Shown here: positions 9,433 through 16,256 of the stretch, one piece after another
How the letters are laid out: the number at the start of each line of letters is the position of its first letter
Numbering within the stretch: position 1 is the first letter of the stretch
Source of the DNA: a virus
DNA: 32,134 bases
Reading direction: 5' to 3' (one strand)
IMG/VR virus record: IMGVR_UViG_3300035670_000868
Location: 1-32,134 of that record
Made by a program: the position numbers and the translations under genes
The notes under the pieces: generated by a model
What the model was told of the DNA's origin: nothing
The model's input: the letters and a program-made list of their open reading frames with translations, nothing else
Database searches by the model: none

Positions 9433-10578
9433 ATGCCTTTCATAGGAAATCAACCTTCAGCAGTTCCTTTAACCTCAGCTGATATAACAGATGGTATTAT
9501 AACATCTGCAAAGATTGTAGATGGCACTATTGTTAATGCTGACATTAATGCAAGTGCAGCTATTGCTCAGTCTAAAATATTAGGAAATCCTTTAACTAAA
9601 AACGCAATTATTAATGGTGATTTTGCAGTTGCTCAAAGAGCAACATCTTTTACTTCAACAGGTAGTGCTAATAATGATGATACTTATACATTGGATAGAT
9701 GGTATATATTGTCTGATGGTAATGATGCTATTGACGTTACTCAAGAAACAACAACTGTACCTACTAATCAATTAACTGCAATCGCATTAGACGTTGAAAC
9801 AGCAAATAAAAAATTTGGTATTGCACAAATTATAGAACAAAAGAATTGTGTAGGATTAATTGGTAATACTGTAACTTTATCTTTTAAAGCTAAGGTATCA
9901 GCTACTACAAAATTAGATAATGTTAAGTGTGCAATCGTTGCTTGGTCTGGCACAGCAGATACAGTAACCTCTGATATTATTTCTGCATGGGGTGCTGAGG
10001 GAACTAATCCAACTTTGATTGCAAATGCCACTTATGAAAACACACCTGCAAATTTAAGCGTTACAACTTCTTATGCAACTTATTCAGTAAGTGCTGCAGT
10101 AGATACTGCATCTACTAAAAACATTATAGTATTTATCTGGTCTGATGTAACTGATACAACTGCTGGAGATTTTTTATACATTACAGATGTACAATTAGAA
10201 AAAGGTTCTGCTGCATCTGATTTTGAGTTCTTACCTATTGATGTTAGCTTAGGTAGATGTCAGAGGTATTATCAAACAACTTATAATTCTTCAATAACTG
10301 GTAATATAGGTTTTTTTGCTGTTGGAAATGCTTTTTGTGTAGGTAATGTTGCATGGAAAGTTTCAATGAGAGCAACCCCAACAACAACTGTTAGAGCAAG
10401 TGGTTCTGATGCTAACGGAACAGCTAGAAATTCAGGTACTGGATCTGTTGTAGGTACGACATTAAATTTAAACAATAACGTAGGTACTGAAAATGCTGGG
10501 TTTTTAGCAAATAGTGGAACCGTTTTTACTACCGGTGCAATGCATGACTTTCAATATACTGCTTCTTCTGAGTTATAA
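9433..10578 (+). CDS. Fibre-like adhesin, module 1
   Basis: 381 residues. The N-terminal ~55 residues include TDGIITSAKIVDGTIVNAD and INASAAIAQSK, a linker shared nearly word for word with the next adhesin (10822). Residues ~60-260 resemble a carbohydrate-binding beta-sandwich of phage fibres: it opens NAIINGDFAVAQRATSF with YTLDRWY, then runs to ITDVQLEKGSAASDFEFLPI. The C-terminal ~110 residues are a variable domain. AGGAGATA ribosome-binding site. It is followed immediately by a 56-residue accessory ORF. Probable receptor-binding role at the SAR11-like cell surface; the ligand is unknown. Confidence 0.75.
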   Translation: MPFIGNQPSAVPLTSADITDGIITSAKIVDGTIVNADINASAAIAQSKILGNPLTKNAIINGDFAVAQRATSFTSTGSANNDDTYTLDRWYILSDGNDAIDVTQETTTVPTNQLTAIALDVETANKKFGIAQIIEQKNCVGLIGNTVTLSFKAKVSATTKLDNVKCAIVAWSGTADTVTSDIISAWGAEGTNPTLIANATYENTPANLSVTTSYATYSVSAAVDTASTKNIIVFIWSDVTDTTAGDFLYITDVQLEKGSAASDFEFLPIDVSLGRCQRYYQTTYNSSITGNIGFFAVGNAFCVGNVAWKVSMRATPTTTVRASGSDANGTARNSGTGSVVGTTLNLNNNVGTENAGFLANSGTVFTTGAMHDFQYTASSEL

Positions 10579-10580
10579 TA

Positions 10581-10751
10581 ATGATTAAATATAAAATAAC
10601 AAAAAATATTTACACAGGAACACCTAATGGTGTAATTCGTTTTCCTGATATTGCAGGTATTCCATTTGACTTAGCCAATACAGATTATCAAGAATACTTA
10701 AAATGGCTTGAAGAAGGTAATACACCTTTACCAGCTGAGGAAAACAACTAA
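10581..10751 (+). CDS. Short tail-fibre accessory protein, module 1
   Basis: 56 residues, start 2 bases after the adhesin stop. It contains GVIRFPDIAGIPFD and then NTDYQEYLKWLEEGNTPLP, a pattern common in short proteins encoded directly after phage fibres (fibre assembly/accessory type). No RBS is needed if translation is coupled. Its stop overlaps the next possible ATG (TAATG). The same fibre + short protein arrangement recurs twice more downstream, which supports it being a real gene. Confidence 0.65.
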   Translation: MIKYKITKNIYTGTPNGVIRFPDIAGIPFDLANTDYQEYLKWLEEGNTPLPAEENN

Positions 10752-10819
10752 TGCTATCTTTAGATTTCATAGTTAAATTTTTTGTGATACTAAATAACAA
10801 CCAAGTTAAAAAAATTTAA
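10751..10819 (+). CDS. Possible 22-residue peptide
   Basis: A very short ORF whose ATG overlaps the stop of the preceding accessory gene and which ends 2 bases before the next adhesin start. It encodes a hydrophobic N-terminus (LSLDFIVKFFVIL) and a basic tail. It may only serve to couple translation across to the next gene, or be noise. No homology recognised. Confidence 0.25.
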   Translation: MLSLDFIVKFFVILNNNQVKKI

Positions 10820-10821
10820 GT

Positions 10822-11403
10822 ATGCCACTAACAAAAATACAATCACTAGGAATAACTGATGGCACAATAGTTAATGCCGATATTAATGCTAGTGCTGCTA
10901 TAGCTACATCTAAGTTTGGTGCTGGTGCGGTGTTGCAGGTTGTATCAGCAACTAAAACTGATACTAGTTCAAGTTCTACAACTTCATATGCTGATATTAC
11001 AGGATTATCAGTAAGTATTACTCCATCATCAGTTAATAATAAAGTATTAATAATGTTTAATACTTATAATGGTTCTGTTTTAAATACAACAGGCACATTA
11101 ATACAATTAGTTAGAAATTCAACAACTATTTGTATTGGTGATGCCGCTTCATTAAGACCAAGATTAAGTGGTAATAGTTATGCAGGTGATTTAAGTCCAA
11201 GTACACAAAATTTTATTGGTGTTGTTTCTAATACATTTTTAGATTCGCCAAATACAACTTCTGCAACAACTTATAAATTGCAATTTGCAGCTTCAGGTTC
11301 AGGTACTGCAATTTATATAAACAGAACTAGTTCTGATAGAGATGCAGCAACTTATGATCCAAGAACAGCATCAACAATTACAGTAATGGAAATAGCAGGA
11401 TAA
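10822..11403 (+). CDS. Fibre-like adhesin, module 2
   Basis: 193 residues. The N-terminus (residues ~10-30) repeats the module 1 linker: TDGTIVNADINASAAIATSK against the same run with Q for T. The rest is a Ser/Thr-rich beta domain (VLQVVSATKTDTSSSST ... ISVMEIAG-type ending TITVMEIAG) of a kind frequent in cyanophage and pelagiphage tail proteins. It follows the module 1 accessory ORF and precedes its own 99-residue accessory. Likely a second receptor-binding tip. The shared linker would allow homologous exchange of C-terminal domains. Confidence 0.75.
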   Translation: MPLTKIQSLGITDGTIVNADINASAAIATSKFGAGAVLQVVSATKTDTSSSSTTSYADITGLSVSITPSSVNNKVLIMFNTYNGSVLNTTGTLIQLVRNSTTICIGDAASLRPRLSGNSYAGDLSPSTQNFIGVVSNTFLDSPNTTSATTYKLQFAASGSGTAIYINRTSSDRDAATYDPRTASTITVMEIAG

Positions 11404-11404
11404 T

Positions 11405-11704
11405 ATGACTGATATAATTAAATCAATTTTAAAAATAAATCCAAAAGCTGAAGTTAGTGTTAATGCAGATGACATTAATCAAATCACTTGGCACAATGGA
11501 ACTACACCAATTCCTGCAAATGAAATACTTGCTAAGCAACAAGAACTAATTACAGAATATAATTCTAAACAATACCAAAGAGATAGAGCCAAAGATTATC
11601 CATCAATACAAGAGCAATTAGATATGCAGTATTGGGACAAGATTAATGGCACTAATAAATGGCAACAAGCCATCAACGCAGTTAAACAGAAATATCCAAA
11701 ATAA
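11405..11704 (+). CDS. Tail-fibre accessory protein, module 2 (XkdW/DUF4376-like)
   Basis: 99 residues. The C-terminal part reads RAKDYPSIQEQLDMQYWD, then a spacer and AINAVKQKYPK. The same pattern (RA..YP...E.LD ... AVK.KYPK) ends the 109-residue protein at 13384, so the two are homologues. Proteins with this ending are common downstream of phage fibres and are usually described as tail-fibre assembly or XkdW-like. The N-terminal half differs between the two copies. The start is one base after the adhesin stop. Confidence 0.65.
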   Translation: MTDIIKSILKINPKAEVSVNADDINQITWHNGTTPIPANEILAKQQELITEYNSKQYQRDRAKDYPSIQEQLDMQYWDKINGTNKWQQAINAVKQKYPK

Positions 11705-11707
11705 TTT

Positions 11708-12535
11708 ATGTTTATTGAAAACAAATATAAAGTTTGGCATGATAAGATAATTGCTAGAGCTAACAACAGAACATTAGAAGGATATAAAGAAGTTCACCAT
11801 ATTATTCCTAAAAGCTGTGGTGGTTCAAATGATAAAGATAATATTGTTAATCTTACTGCAAGAGAACATTATATAATTCATTTATTGTTACCTTATTGTA
11901 CTTCAGGTAATGCTAAGCATAAGATGCTAAATGCTTTTATATTTATGACATCTAAGTCTAGGTTCTGCAAAAGAGATTATAAGATTCATTCAAGAGTATA
12001 TCAAAAATTAAGAAGTGAATTTGCTGCATCATTAAAAGGTAGAAGATTAACTCCTGAGTGGAAAGCAAAAATATCTAAAACATTAACAGGAACTAAATTA
12101 CCAGAATCAACTAGAAGAAAAATTAGCTTAGCAAATATGGGTAGAGAAGTAAGCGAAAAAAACAAATTAGCTTTATCTATTCGTAGTATAGGTAATAAAT
12201 ATAATCTTGGTAAAAAAACATCATTAGAAACTAAAAGAAAACTATCTATTATTAATACTGGTAAAAAACATACAGAAGAAGCTAAAGCAAAAATTAAATA
12301 TGCTAGACAGTTTCAAGTTTGCTCAGACGAACAAAGAAAAAATTATAGTATTACTTATTCAAATTTAATTTGGGTTAATAAAGATAACAAGTCTAAAAGA
12401 ATACAAAAAGAATTAAAGCAAGAATATTTGAATAATGGATATAAACTTGGTAGAGATATGTCTTACATGACTAAAGAATTAAAAGATATTTTTGCACAAA
12501 AAACAAAAGCATATTGGGAAAGGAGAGTAGCATAG
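11708..12535 (+). CDS. Free-standing HNH endonuclease with NUMOD3-like repeats
   Basis: 275 residues. The N-terminal HNH motif is visible: YKEVHHIIPKSCGGSNDKDN (H30, H31), then NIVNLTAREHYIIH (N45/N48, H54, H58), a metal-dependent nicking/cutting fold. Residues ~92-205 carry several copies of the short DNA-binding NUMOD3-type repeat (KGRRLTPEWKAKISKTL, GTKLPESTRRKISLANMG, GKKHTEEAKAKIKYAR). This arrangement is typical of homing endonucleases of phages. It sits between adhesin modules 2 and 3 with no associated intron visible, so it may be a selfish gene promoting its own spread, and with it the neighbouring adhesins. The stop abuts the TTG start of the next gene, and its tail end supplies that gene's AGGAGAG ribosome-binding site. 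Confidence 0.85.
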   Translation: MFIENKYKVWHDKIIARANNRTLEGYKEVHHIIPKSCGGSNDKDNIVNLTAREHYIIHLLLPYCTSGNAKHKMLNAFIFMTSKSRFCKRDYKIHSRVYQKLRSEFAASLKGRRLTPEWKAKISKTLTGTKLPESTRRKISLANMGREVSEKNKLALSIRSIGNKYNLGKKTSLETKRKLSIINTGKKHTEEAKAKIKYARQFQVCSDEQRKNYSITYSNLIWVNKDNKSKRIQKELKQEYLNNGYKLGRDMSYMTKELKDIFAQKTKAYWERRVA

Positions 12536-13381
12536 TTGTCATATATTGGAAAAAATCCTGTGAGTGGGAATTTTGTAAAGCTAGATGCTATTACAACATC
12601 CGCTACAGCTACATACAATTTATTAAATGGTGGAGTTGCGTATTTCCCACAAACTGCAAACAACTGCATCGTATCTTTAAATGGTGTTATTCAATCGCCA
12701 ACTTCAGCTTATACAATATCAGGTTCAACAATAGTATTCTCAGATGCTTTAACTGCTTCTGACTCAATAGATTTTATTTTAGTATTAGGTGATGTACTAA
12801 ACATTGGAACTCCTAGCGATGCAACAGTAGGTTTTGCAAAAGTAACTTCTAATTTAATTACTGGTGCTACAGCAGAAACTTCTATTGATGGTGCAGATAG
12901 TGTTTTAATCTATGATGATTCTGCCACAGCATTAAGAAAGATGACTAGAACTAATTTCTTTACAGCACAACCATCTTTTAGTGCTTATCAAAGTTCAGCT
13001 CAAACTTTATCTTCTGGTGTAGCTACTAAAATAAATTTTCAAACAGAAGAATTTGATACTAATAGTAATTTTGATTCAACAACTAATTACAGATTTACTC
13101 CAACTGTTGCTGGATATTATTATTTTACTGGTAATATTGCAGTTGCCTCATCTGCTACAAGCGTATTAATAGATTTTTACAAAAATGGTTCAAGTGCTAC
13201 CTCTAAAAGAACAAATTATATTGTTGCATCTGCTGGAAATACAGTAAATGGTTCTGCTTTGATTTCTTTAAATGGCACAACAGATTATGTAGAAATGTTT
13301 GCTTTTTTTGGTACTGGACAAGCTGTAACTGCTGATAGCAGAATGACTTATTTTCAAGGATTTTTTGTAAGAACATTATAA
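12536..13381 (+). CDS. Fibre-like adhesin with C-terminal C1q-like domain, module 3
   Basis: 281 residues beginning with TTG (SYIGKNPVSGNFV). The TTG is favoured because AGGAGAG lies about 10 bases upstream and the start abuts the previous stop. The first ~100 residues (SLNGVIQSPTSAYTISGSTI, IDFILVLGDVLNIGTPSD) form the typical phage fibre shaft/attachment domain. Residues ~148-281 are C1q/TNF-like: FSAYQSSAQTLSSGVATKI, then FTPTVAGYYYFTGNI, closing FQGFFVRTL. C1q-like domains trimerise and bind surface ligands. It precedes a 109-residue accessory protein, completing the third adhesin module. Confidence 0.8.
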   Translation: MSYIGKNPVSGNFVKLDAITTSATATYNLLNGGVAYFPQTANNCIVSLNGVIQSPTSAYTISGSTIVFSDALTASDSIDFILVLGDVLNIGTPSDATVGFAKVTSNLITGATAETSIDGADSVLIYDDSATALRKMTRTNFFTAQPSFSAYQSSAQTLSSGVATKINFQTEEFDTNSNFDSTTNYRFTPTVAGYYYFTGNIAVASSATSVLIDFYKNGSSATSKRTNYIVASAGNTVNGSALISLNGTTDYVEMFAFFGTGQAVTADSRMTYFQGFFVRTL

Positions 13382-13383
13382 TT

Positions 13384-13713
13384 ATGACACAAATAACAAC
13401 TAAAATAAAACTATACGCAAATAGAGAAATAGATTTTCTTAAAGACGTAAGATTACAAGACAATTCAGATGGTAATGGAGTATTCATAGCTGAATGGAAT
13501 CTTGATATACCTAAACCTACAATGGCACAACTAGATGCCTTTGAAGCACAAGCCAATGAAGTTGAAAGATTAAACCTAGTTAAAGCAAATAGAGCAAACG
13601 AATATCCTGACTTTAAAGAATACCTAGATGGTATTGTTAAAGGTGATGATGCTCAAATACAAAAGTATATTAACGATTGTCTAGCAGTTAAAGCTAAATA
13701 TCCAAAAGAATAG
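13384..13713 (+). CDS. Tail-fibre accessory protein, module 3 (XkdW/DUF4376-like)
   Basis: 109 residues with a beta-type N-terminus and a helical C-terminus: LVKANRANEYPDFKEYLD ... YINDCLAVKAKYPKE. It is homologous to the C-terminal half of the protein at 11405. It starts 2 bases after the C1q-like adhesin. Probable chaperone or structural partner of its adhesin; this is inferred from the recurring gene order. Confidence 0.65.
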   Translation: MTQITTKIKLYANREIDFLKDVRLQDNSDGNGVFIAEWNLDIPKPTMAQLDAFEAQANEVERLNLVKANRANEYPDFKEYLDGIVKGDDAQIQKYINDCLAVKAKYPKE

Positions 13714-13715
13714 AT

Positions 13716-13743
13716 TTAACAATCCTAAAGAATAAGATATAAA
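13716..13743 (+). promoter_or_regulatory. Candidate sigma70-type promoter for the glycosyltransferase gene
   Basis: TTAACA at 13716-13721 and TATAAA at 13738-13743 with a 16-bp spacer. A start about 7 bases downstream would give a very short leader before ATG 13760. The stretch GTTCAT (13748-13753) and ATGAAC (13760-13765, including the start codon) is an inverted repeat, so the start codon may sit in a small hairpin. No Shine-Dalgarno sequence is seen. Confidence 0.35.
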
Positions 13744-13759
13744 TATTGTTCATACAACG

Positions 13760-14515
13760 ATGAACATCTTAATAGCAATCCCATGTTTTGGCGGAAATGT
13801 TTCCAATCTAACATTCCATTCCATATTAAATACATTACGTTGGTTAAACGATCAGGGACATAATATTAGAGTTGAAACATTACCAACTGAATCATTAATC
13901 AATCGTGCTAGAAATAAATTTGTAACTAAATTCTTAGATGATAAAGAATTTAATGGAACACACCTATTATTTATTGATGCTGATATAGGTTTTACAATAG
14001 AAAATTTAAAAAGAATAATAGACTTTAATAAAGAAGTTGTAACCTGCACCTATCCTGTTAAAGGATTCTACTGGCAGCAATTACTAAATCGTATTAAAGA
14101 AAATACTAACATAGATGAAAAGACTATGCGTGATTATCTTTTGCAGTTCAATGTTAATCTATATCCTAACACAGAATTTAAAAATGGTTTTGCTCGTGTT
14201 AAAGAGTCAGCGACTGGATTTATGATGATACGCAGAGAAGTGTTTACTACTATCATGGATAAAAATCCTCAGCTTAAATACAAACCAGATCTAAGAACAG
14301 GAATAGAAGGATCAGAGAATGCCTATGATTTCTTTCCAGTTGGAATTTATAAAGAGAAAGATGGTGTAAATAGATTCTTATCTGAAGACTATTACTTCTG
14401 TAGATTAGCTGAAGAGTGCGGCTTTGAGATCTGGACAGACTTATCTACACCAATTACACACTTGGGTTCTACCGAATATCATGGTATGTTTATGACTCAA
14501 CTAAACAGGAAATAA
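13760..14515 (+). CDS. Glycosyltransferase, GT-A (GT2-like) fold
   Basis: 251 residues. N-terminal strand NILIAIPCFGG begins a nucleotide-sugar binding fold. The DxD-type motif is HLLFIDADIGF (D73-A-D75), the metal/UDP-sugar site. Further landmarks: TCTYPVKGFYW, ATGFMMIRREVF and a late SEDYYFCRLAEECGF with H (PITHLGS) that fits the acidic catalytic and C-terminal regions of GT-A enzymes. Such genes occur in marine phages and may modify virion proteins, phage DNA or the host surface. The target here is unknown. It is transcribed apart from the adhesin operon, with its own candidate promoter. Confidence 0.8.
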   Translation: MNILIAIPCFGGNVSNLTFHSILNTLRWLNDQGHNIRVETLPTESLINRARNKFVTKFLDDKEFNGTHLLFIDADIGFTIENLKRIIDFNKEVVTCTYPVKGFYWQQLLNRIKENTNIDEKTMRDYLLQFNVNLYPNTEFKNGFARVKESATGFMMIRREVFTTIMDKNPQLKYKPDLRTGIEGSENAYDFFPVGIYKEKDGVNRFLSEDYYFCRLAEECGFEIWTDLSTPITHLGSTEYHGMFMTQLNRK

Positions 14516-14516
14516 T

Positions 14517-14624
14517 ATGATTACTCTTATTATTGGTTTACTAGCTGGAGGTTTAATTGGTTACGCTTATAAAGATGAAATCAACAAAGCTATTGAATCT
14601 ATCAAAGCAATCTTGAAAATATAA
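14517..14624 (+). CDS. 35-residue single-membrane-span peptide
   Basis: Starts 1 base after the glycosyltransferase stop. The N-terminal 18 residues (MITLIIGLLAGGLIGYAY) form a Gly-rich transmembrane segment, followed by a charged helix (KDEINKAIESIKAILKI). No family recognised. It could be an accessory membrane peptide. The clean membrane/helix architecture and coupling to the upstream gene argue against chance. Confidence 0.5.
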   Translation: MITLIIGLLAGGLIGYAYKDEINKAIESIKAILKI

Positions 14625-14666
14625 TAATTTAACCTATATAGACTTCATTAACCAATGGAGAATATA

Positions 14667-14786
14667 ATGTTAAACTATACTGATATTAAAAACTACTGGA
14701 CTAAATTCTATGCAGATGCTTTTGAAGATGCAAAATCATTCTGGAAGAACTACTCAGATACAGTAGAAAAATTATATAAAAAATAA
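14667..14786 (+). CDS. 39-residue helical protein, unknown
   Basis: ATG with GGAGAATATA upstream, a fair ribosome-binding site. The sequence is a single amphipathic helix rich in aromatic residues (NYWTKFYADAFEDAKSFWKN), vaguely like a fragment of a phasin-type helix. No function can be assigned. AT-rich sequence 14787-14889 after it contains two direct copies of AGTTATAAAA and no gene. Confidence 0.5.
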   Translation: MLNYTDIKNYWTKFYADAFEDAKSFWKNYSDTVEKLYKK

Positions 14787-14889
14787 ATAAATAATAGTTA
14801 TAAAACAATAAGTTATAAAAAATAATTTTATTTACTTATTATTCAATTAACTTTATCTCGCACATGCCAAACCAACTATAGGAGTTTGC

Positions 14890-15057
14890 ATGGCAAAAAA
14901 GAAAAAGAAATCAGCTACAGAACTTTTATATCAAATCAAAGATTTACTTGATGACTTAGAGTTATTGGTAAATCAAGATGATGATTATATATCTGATGAT
15001 GAAGAGGATATAGATGATGATCTGGAAATTGATGATGAAGAGGATGAGGATAATTAA
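14890..15057 (+). CDS. 55-residue protein with basic head and very acidic tail
   Basis: Preceded by TAGGAGTTTGC, a strong ribosome-binding site. Residues 2-7 are AKKKKK, residues 8-28 form a Leu-rich helix, and residues 30-55 are almost all D/E (27 residues with about 19 acidic). The acidic tail could mimic nucleic acid or bind a basic partner; this is speculation. No family recognised. It is followed by a stem-loop that could end the transcript. Confidence 0.6.
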   Translation: MAKKKKKSATELLYQIKDLLDDLELLVNQDDDYISDDEEDIDDDLEIDDEEDEDN

Positions 15058-15077
15058 TAACTAATCCTTACAGTATT

Positions 15078-15105
15078 GGTGGTAGCAATACCACCTTTAC
15101 TTATC
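15078..15105 (+). terminator. GNRA-capped stem-loop, probable terminator
   Basis: GGTGGTA (15078-15084), tetraloop GCAA, then TACCACC (15089-15095): a perfect 7-bp GC-containing stem with a GNRA loop, followed by TTTACTT. It lies 20 bases after the acidic small gene. The U-tract is weak, so RNA stability or processing is also possible. Confidence 0.5.
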
Positions 15106-15109
15106 CACA
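15101..15109 (+). promoter_or_regulatory. Perfect DnaA box TTATCCACA
   Basis: An exact match to the bacterial DnaA-box consensus, directly after the stem-loop at 15078. A second exact copy lies at 15715-15723 and both share the longer context TTTACTTATCCACA, flanking the HNH gene at 15157. A third is beside the iterons at 24154. Confidence 0.6.
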
Positions 15110-15113
15110 TTAA

Positions 15114-15139
15114 ATACAATTGATTGTATAATTTTTTTT
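15114..15139 (+). terminator. AT-rich hairpin with T8 tract (terminator or promoter)
   Basis: ATACAA (15114-15119), loop TTGA, TTGTAT (15124-15129), then AATTTTTTTT. The stem is short and nearly all A-T, so the terminator would be weak. The same bases include a TATAAT-like -10 (15127-15132) that could drive the HNH gene starting at 15157. Confidence 0.3.
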
Positions 15140-15156
15140 ATATAATTAATTAATAC

Positions 15157-15699
15157 ATGCCACTCAAAAATATAGAACAACTTAAAGCATATAAAAAAAC
15201 ATATTATTTAAATAACAAAGATAATATAAAAAAATATCAATCAAAATATTATTTAAACAATAAAGAAAAGTTTAAAGAAATAAATAGATTATATAAATTA
15301 AATAATAAAGAGTTTATAAAAGAATATCTTTTAAAAAATAAAGAAAAAATTTCAAAACAAAGAAAGCAATATTATTTAAATAACGCAGAAAAACAAAAAA
15401 AATATACTAAAAATTATACTTTAAATAATAAAGATAAAATAAAAGAATATCATTTAAAAAATCCACACACTAAAAAAGCGATAACTGCTAAAAGACGTGC
15501 CTTAAAATTAAAAGCTACACCTAAGTTTGCTAATCTTAATAAGATAAGAGAGATCTACAAGAACTGTCCCAAAGGCTATGTTGTTGATCATATAGTGCCA
15601 TTACAAGGTAAGATTGTTTGTGGCTTGCATGTTGAGTGGAATCTTCAATATCTTACACCATCAGAAAACTCATCTAAGTCTAATAGATTTGTTTGGTAA
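15157..15699 (+). CDS. HNH endonuclease with lysine-rich repeated N-terminus
   Basis: 180 residues. The C-terminal ~45 residues are an HNH nuclease: CPKGYVVDHIVPLQGK (D144-H145), GLHVEWNLQYLTPSEN (H158, N162, N171) and a final K174. Residues 16-105 consist of about six imperfect repeats of YYLNNKxKxKxY spaced roughly 13-16 residues, very rich in K, N and Y, which probably form DNA-contacting helices. This architecture is known in phage HNH proteins. It is flanked on both sides by TTTACTTATCCACA repeats, which may mark its insertion limits. Likely a homing-type selfish gene. Confidence 0.8.
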   Translation: MPLKNIEQLKAYKKTYYLNNKDNIKKYQSKYYLNNKEKFKEINRLYKLNNKEFIKEYLLKNKEKISKQRKQYYLNNAEKQKKYTKNYTLNNKDKIKEYHLKNPHTKKAITAKRRALKLKATPKFANLNKIREIYKNCPKGYVVDHIVPLQGKIVCGLHVEWNLQYLTPSENSSKSNRFVW

Positions 15700-15714
15700 G
15701 CTACCCTTATTTAC

Positions 15715-15723
15715 TTATCCACA
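15715..15723 (+). promoter_or_regulatory. Perfect DnaA box TTATCCACA (second copy)
   Basis: Exact DnaA-box consensus, 12 bases after the HNH stop. It repeats the sequence TTTACTTATCCACA found at 15096-15109 just before that HNH gene, so the pair forms a 14-bp direct repeat around the nuclease gene. Confidence 0.55.
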
Positions 15724-15743
15724 ATTTAGTGTAAATAACTTTA

Positions 15744-15962
15744 ATGAATTTTTTATTAGTGTTTACTGTTTGCTCAATGGTTAATGGCAACTGCTTAGAC
15801 ACTATGAGTACAGCTAAGAAGTTTAATACCTTTAGAGAATGTACTATAGCTGGATATGAGTTTATAGCAGAACAGAATAAACTATTCCCATTAGATCAGT
15901 TTGAGAAAGTCAAACCATCATTTCATTTTGACTGCATAGAAACAGCAGAGCAACCCACATAA
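15744..15962 (+). CDS. Small exported-type cysteine protein, unknown
   Basis: 72 residues. A short hydrophobic N-terminus (NFLLVFTVCSMVNGNC) resembles a signal or membrane segment. Cysteines at 9, 17, 33 and 64 could form two disulfides in the periplasm. The middle (FRECTIAGYEFIAEQ) resembles a small protein family I have seen in marine phages, with no known function. No clear ribosome-binding site precedes the ATG. It lies just ahead of the lysis region. Confidence 0.6.
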   Translation: MNFLLVFTVCSMVNGNCLDTMSTAKKFNTFRECTIAGYEFIAEQNKLFPLDQFEKVKPSFHFDCIETAEQPT

Positions 15963-16003
15963 TTACAATCTGTAATTGACTTTTAAATAACACTATATAT
16001 GGT
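15961..16003 (+). promoter_or_regulatory. Dyad plus sigma70-type promoter for the lysis region
   Basis: AATTACA-ATC-TGTAATT (15961-15977) is a perfect 7-bp inverted repeat. It overlaps TTGACT (15976-15981), which is followed after 16 bp by TATGGT (15998-16003). The expected transcription start would be at or next to ATG 16010, so the first gene may be leaderless. The dyad over the -35 could be an operator, or the end of the upstream transcript. Confidence 0.4.
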
Positions 16004-16009
16004 GTGCCA

Positions 16010-16237
16010 ATGAGAAAGAAACACAAGACAGTATCTGCTACTTCCATAAGGCTATCAGCCTATGAGAACTATTCTAAAGAAAGAATGGATACAATTATTA
16101 AAAGATTAGATGATCTTACAGTTGAAGTTAAAGATCTTAGAACTGATGTGAGTATGGGTAAAGGTGTCATAGCATTTCTAGTAGTCATTGGTAGCATAGC
16201 AGGTTCAATCATAGGTTTCTTTCAATTCAAAAACTAA
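16010..16237 (+). CDS. XhlA-like membrane-associated lysis protein
   Basis: 75 residues from ATG 16010. A GTG at 16004 would add two residues but has no better ribosome-binding site. The central part (ERMDTIIKRLDDLTVEVKDL) is coiled coil and the C-terminus (GVIAFLVVIGSIAGSIIGFF) is one transmembrane segment. This coiled-coil plus C-terminal anchor layout is that of XhlA-type haemolysin/holin accessory proteins. It opens the group that includes the lysozyme and a GTA-type holin. It probably helps the holin or times lysis. Confidence 0.6.
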   Translation: MRKKHKTVSATSIRLSAYENYSKERMDTIIKRLDDLTVEVKDLRTDVSMGKGVIAFLVVIGSIAGSIIGFFQFKN

Positions 16238-16256
16238 AACAACTAAAGGTTTTACA

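Noticed and set aside
12514-12762. 82-residue frame across the start of the C1q-like adhesin
   Set aside because: Shadow of the adhesin frame; Cys/Trp-rich composition typical of an off-frame reading.
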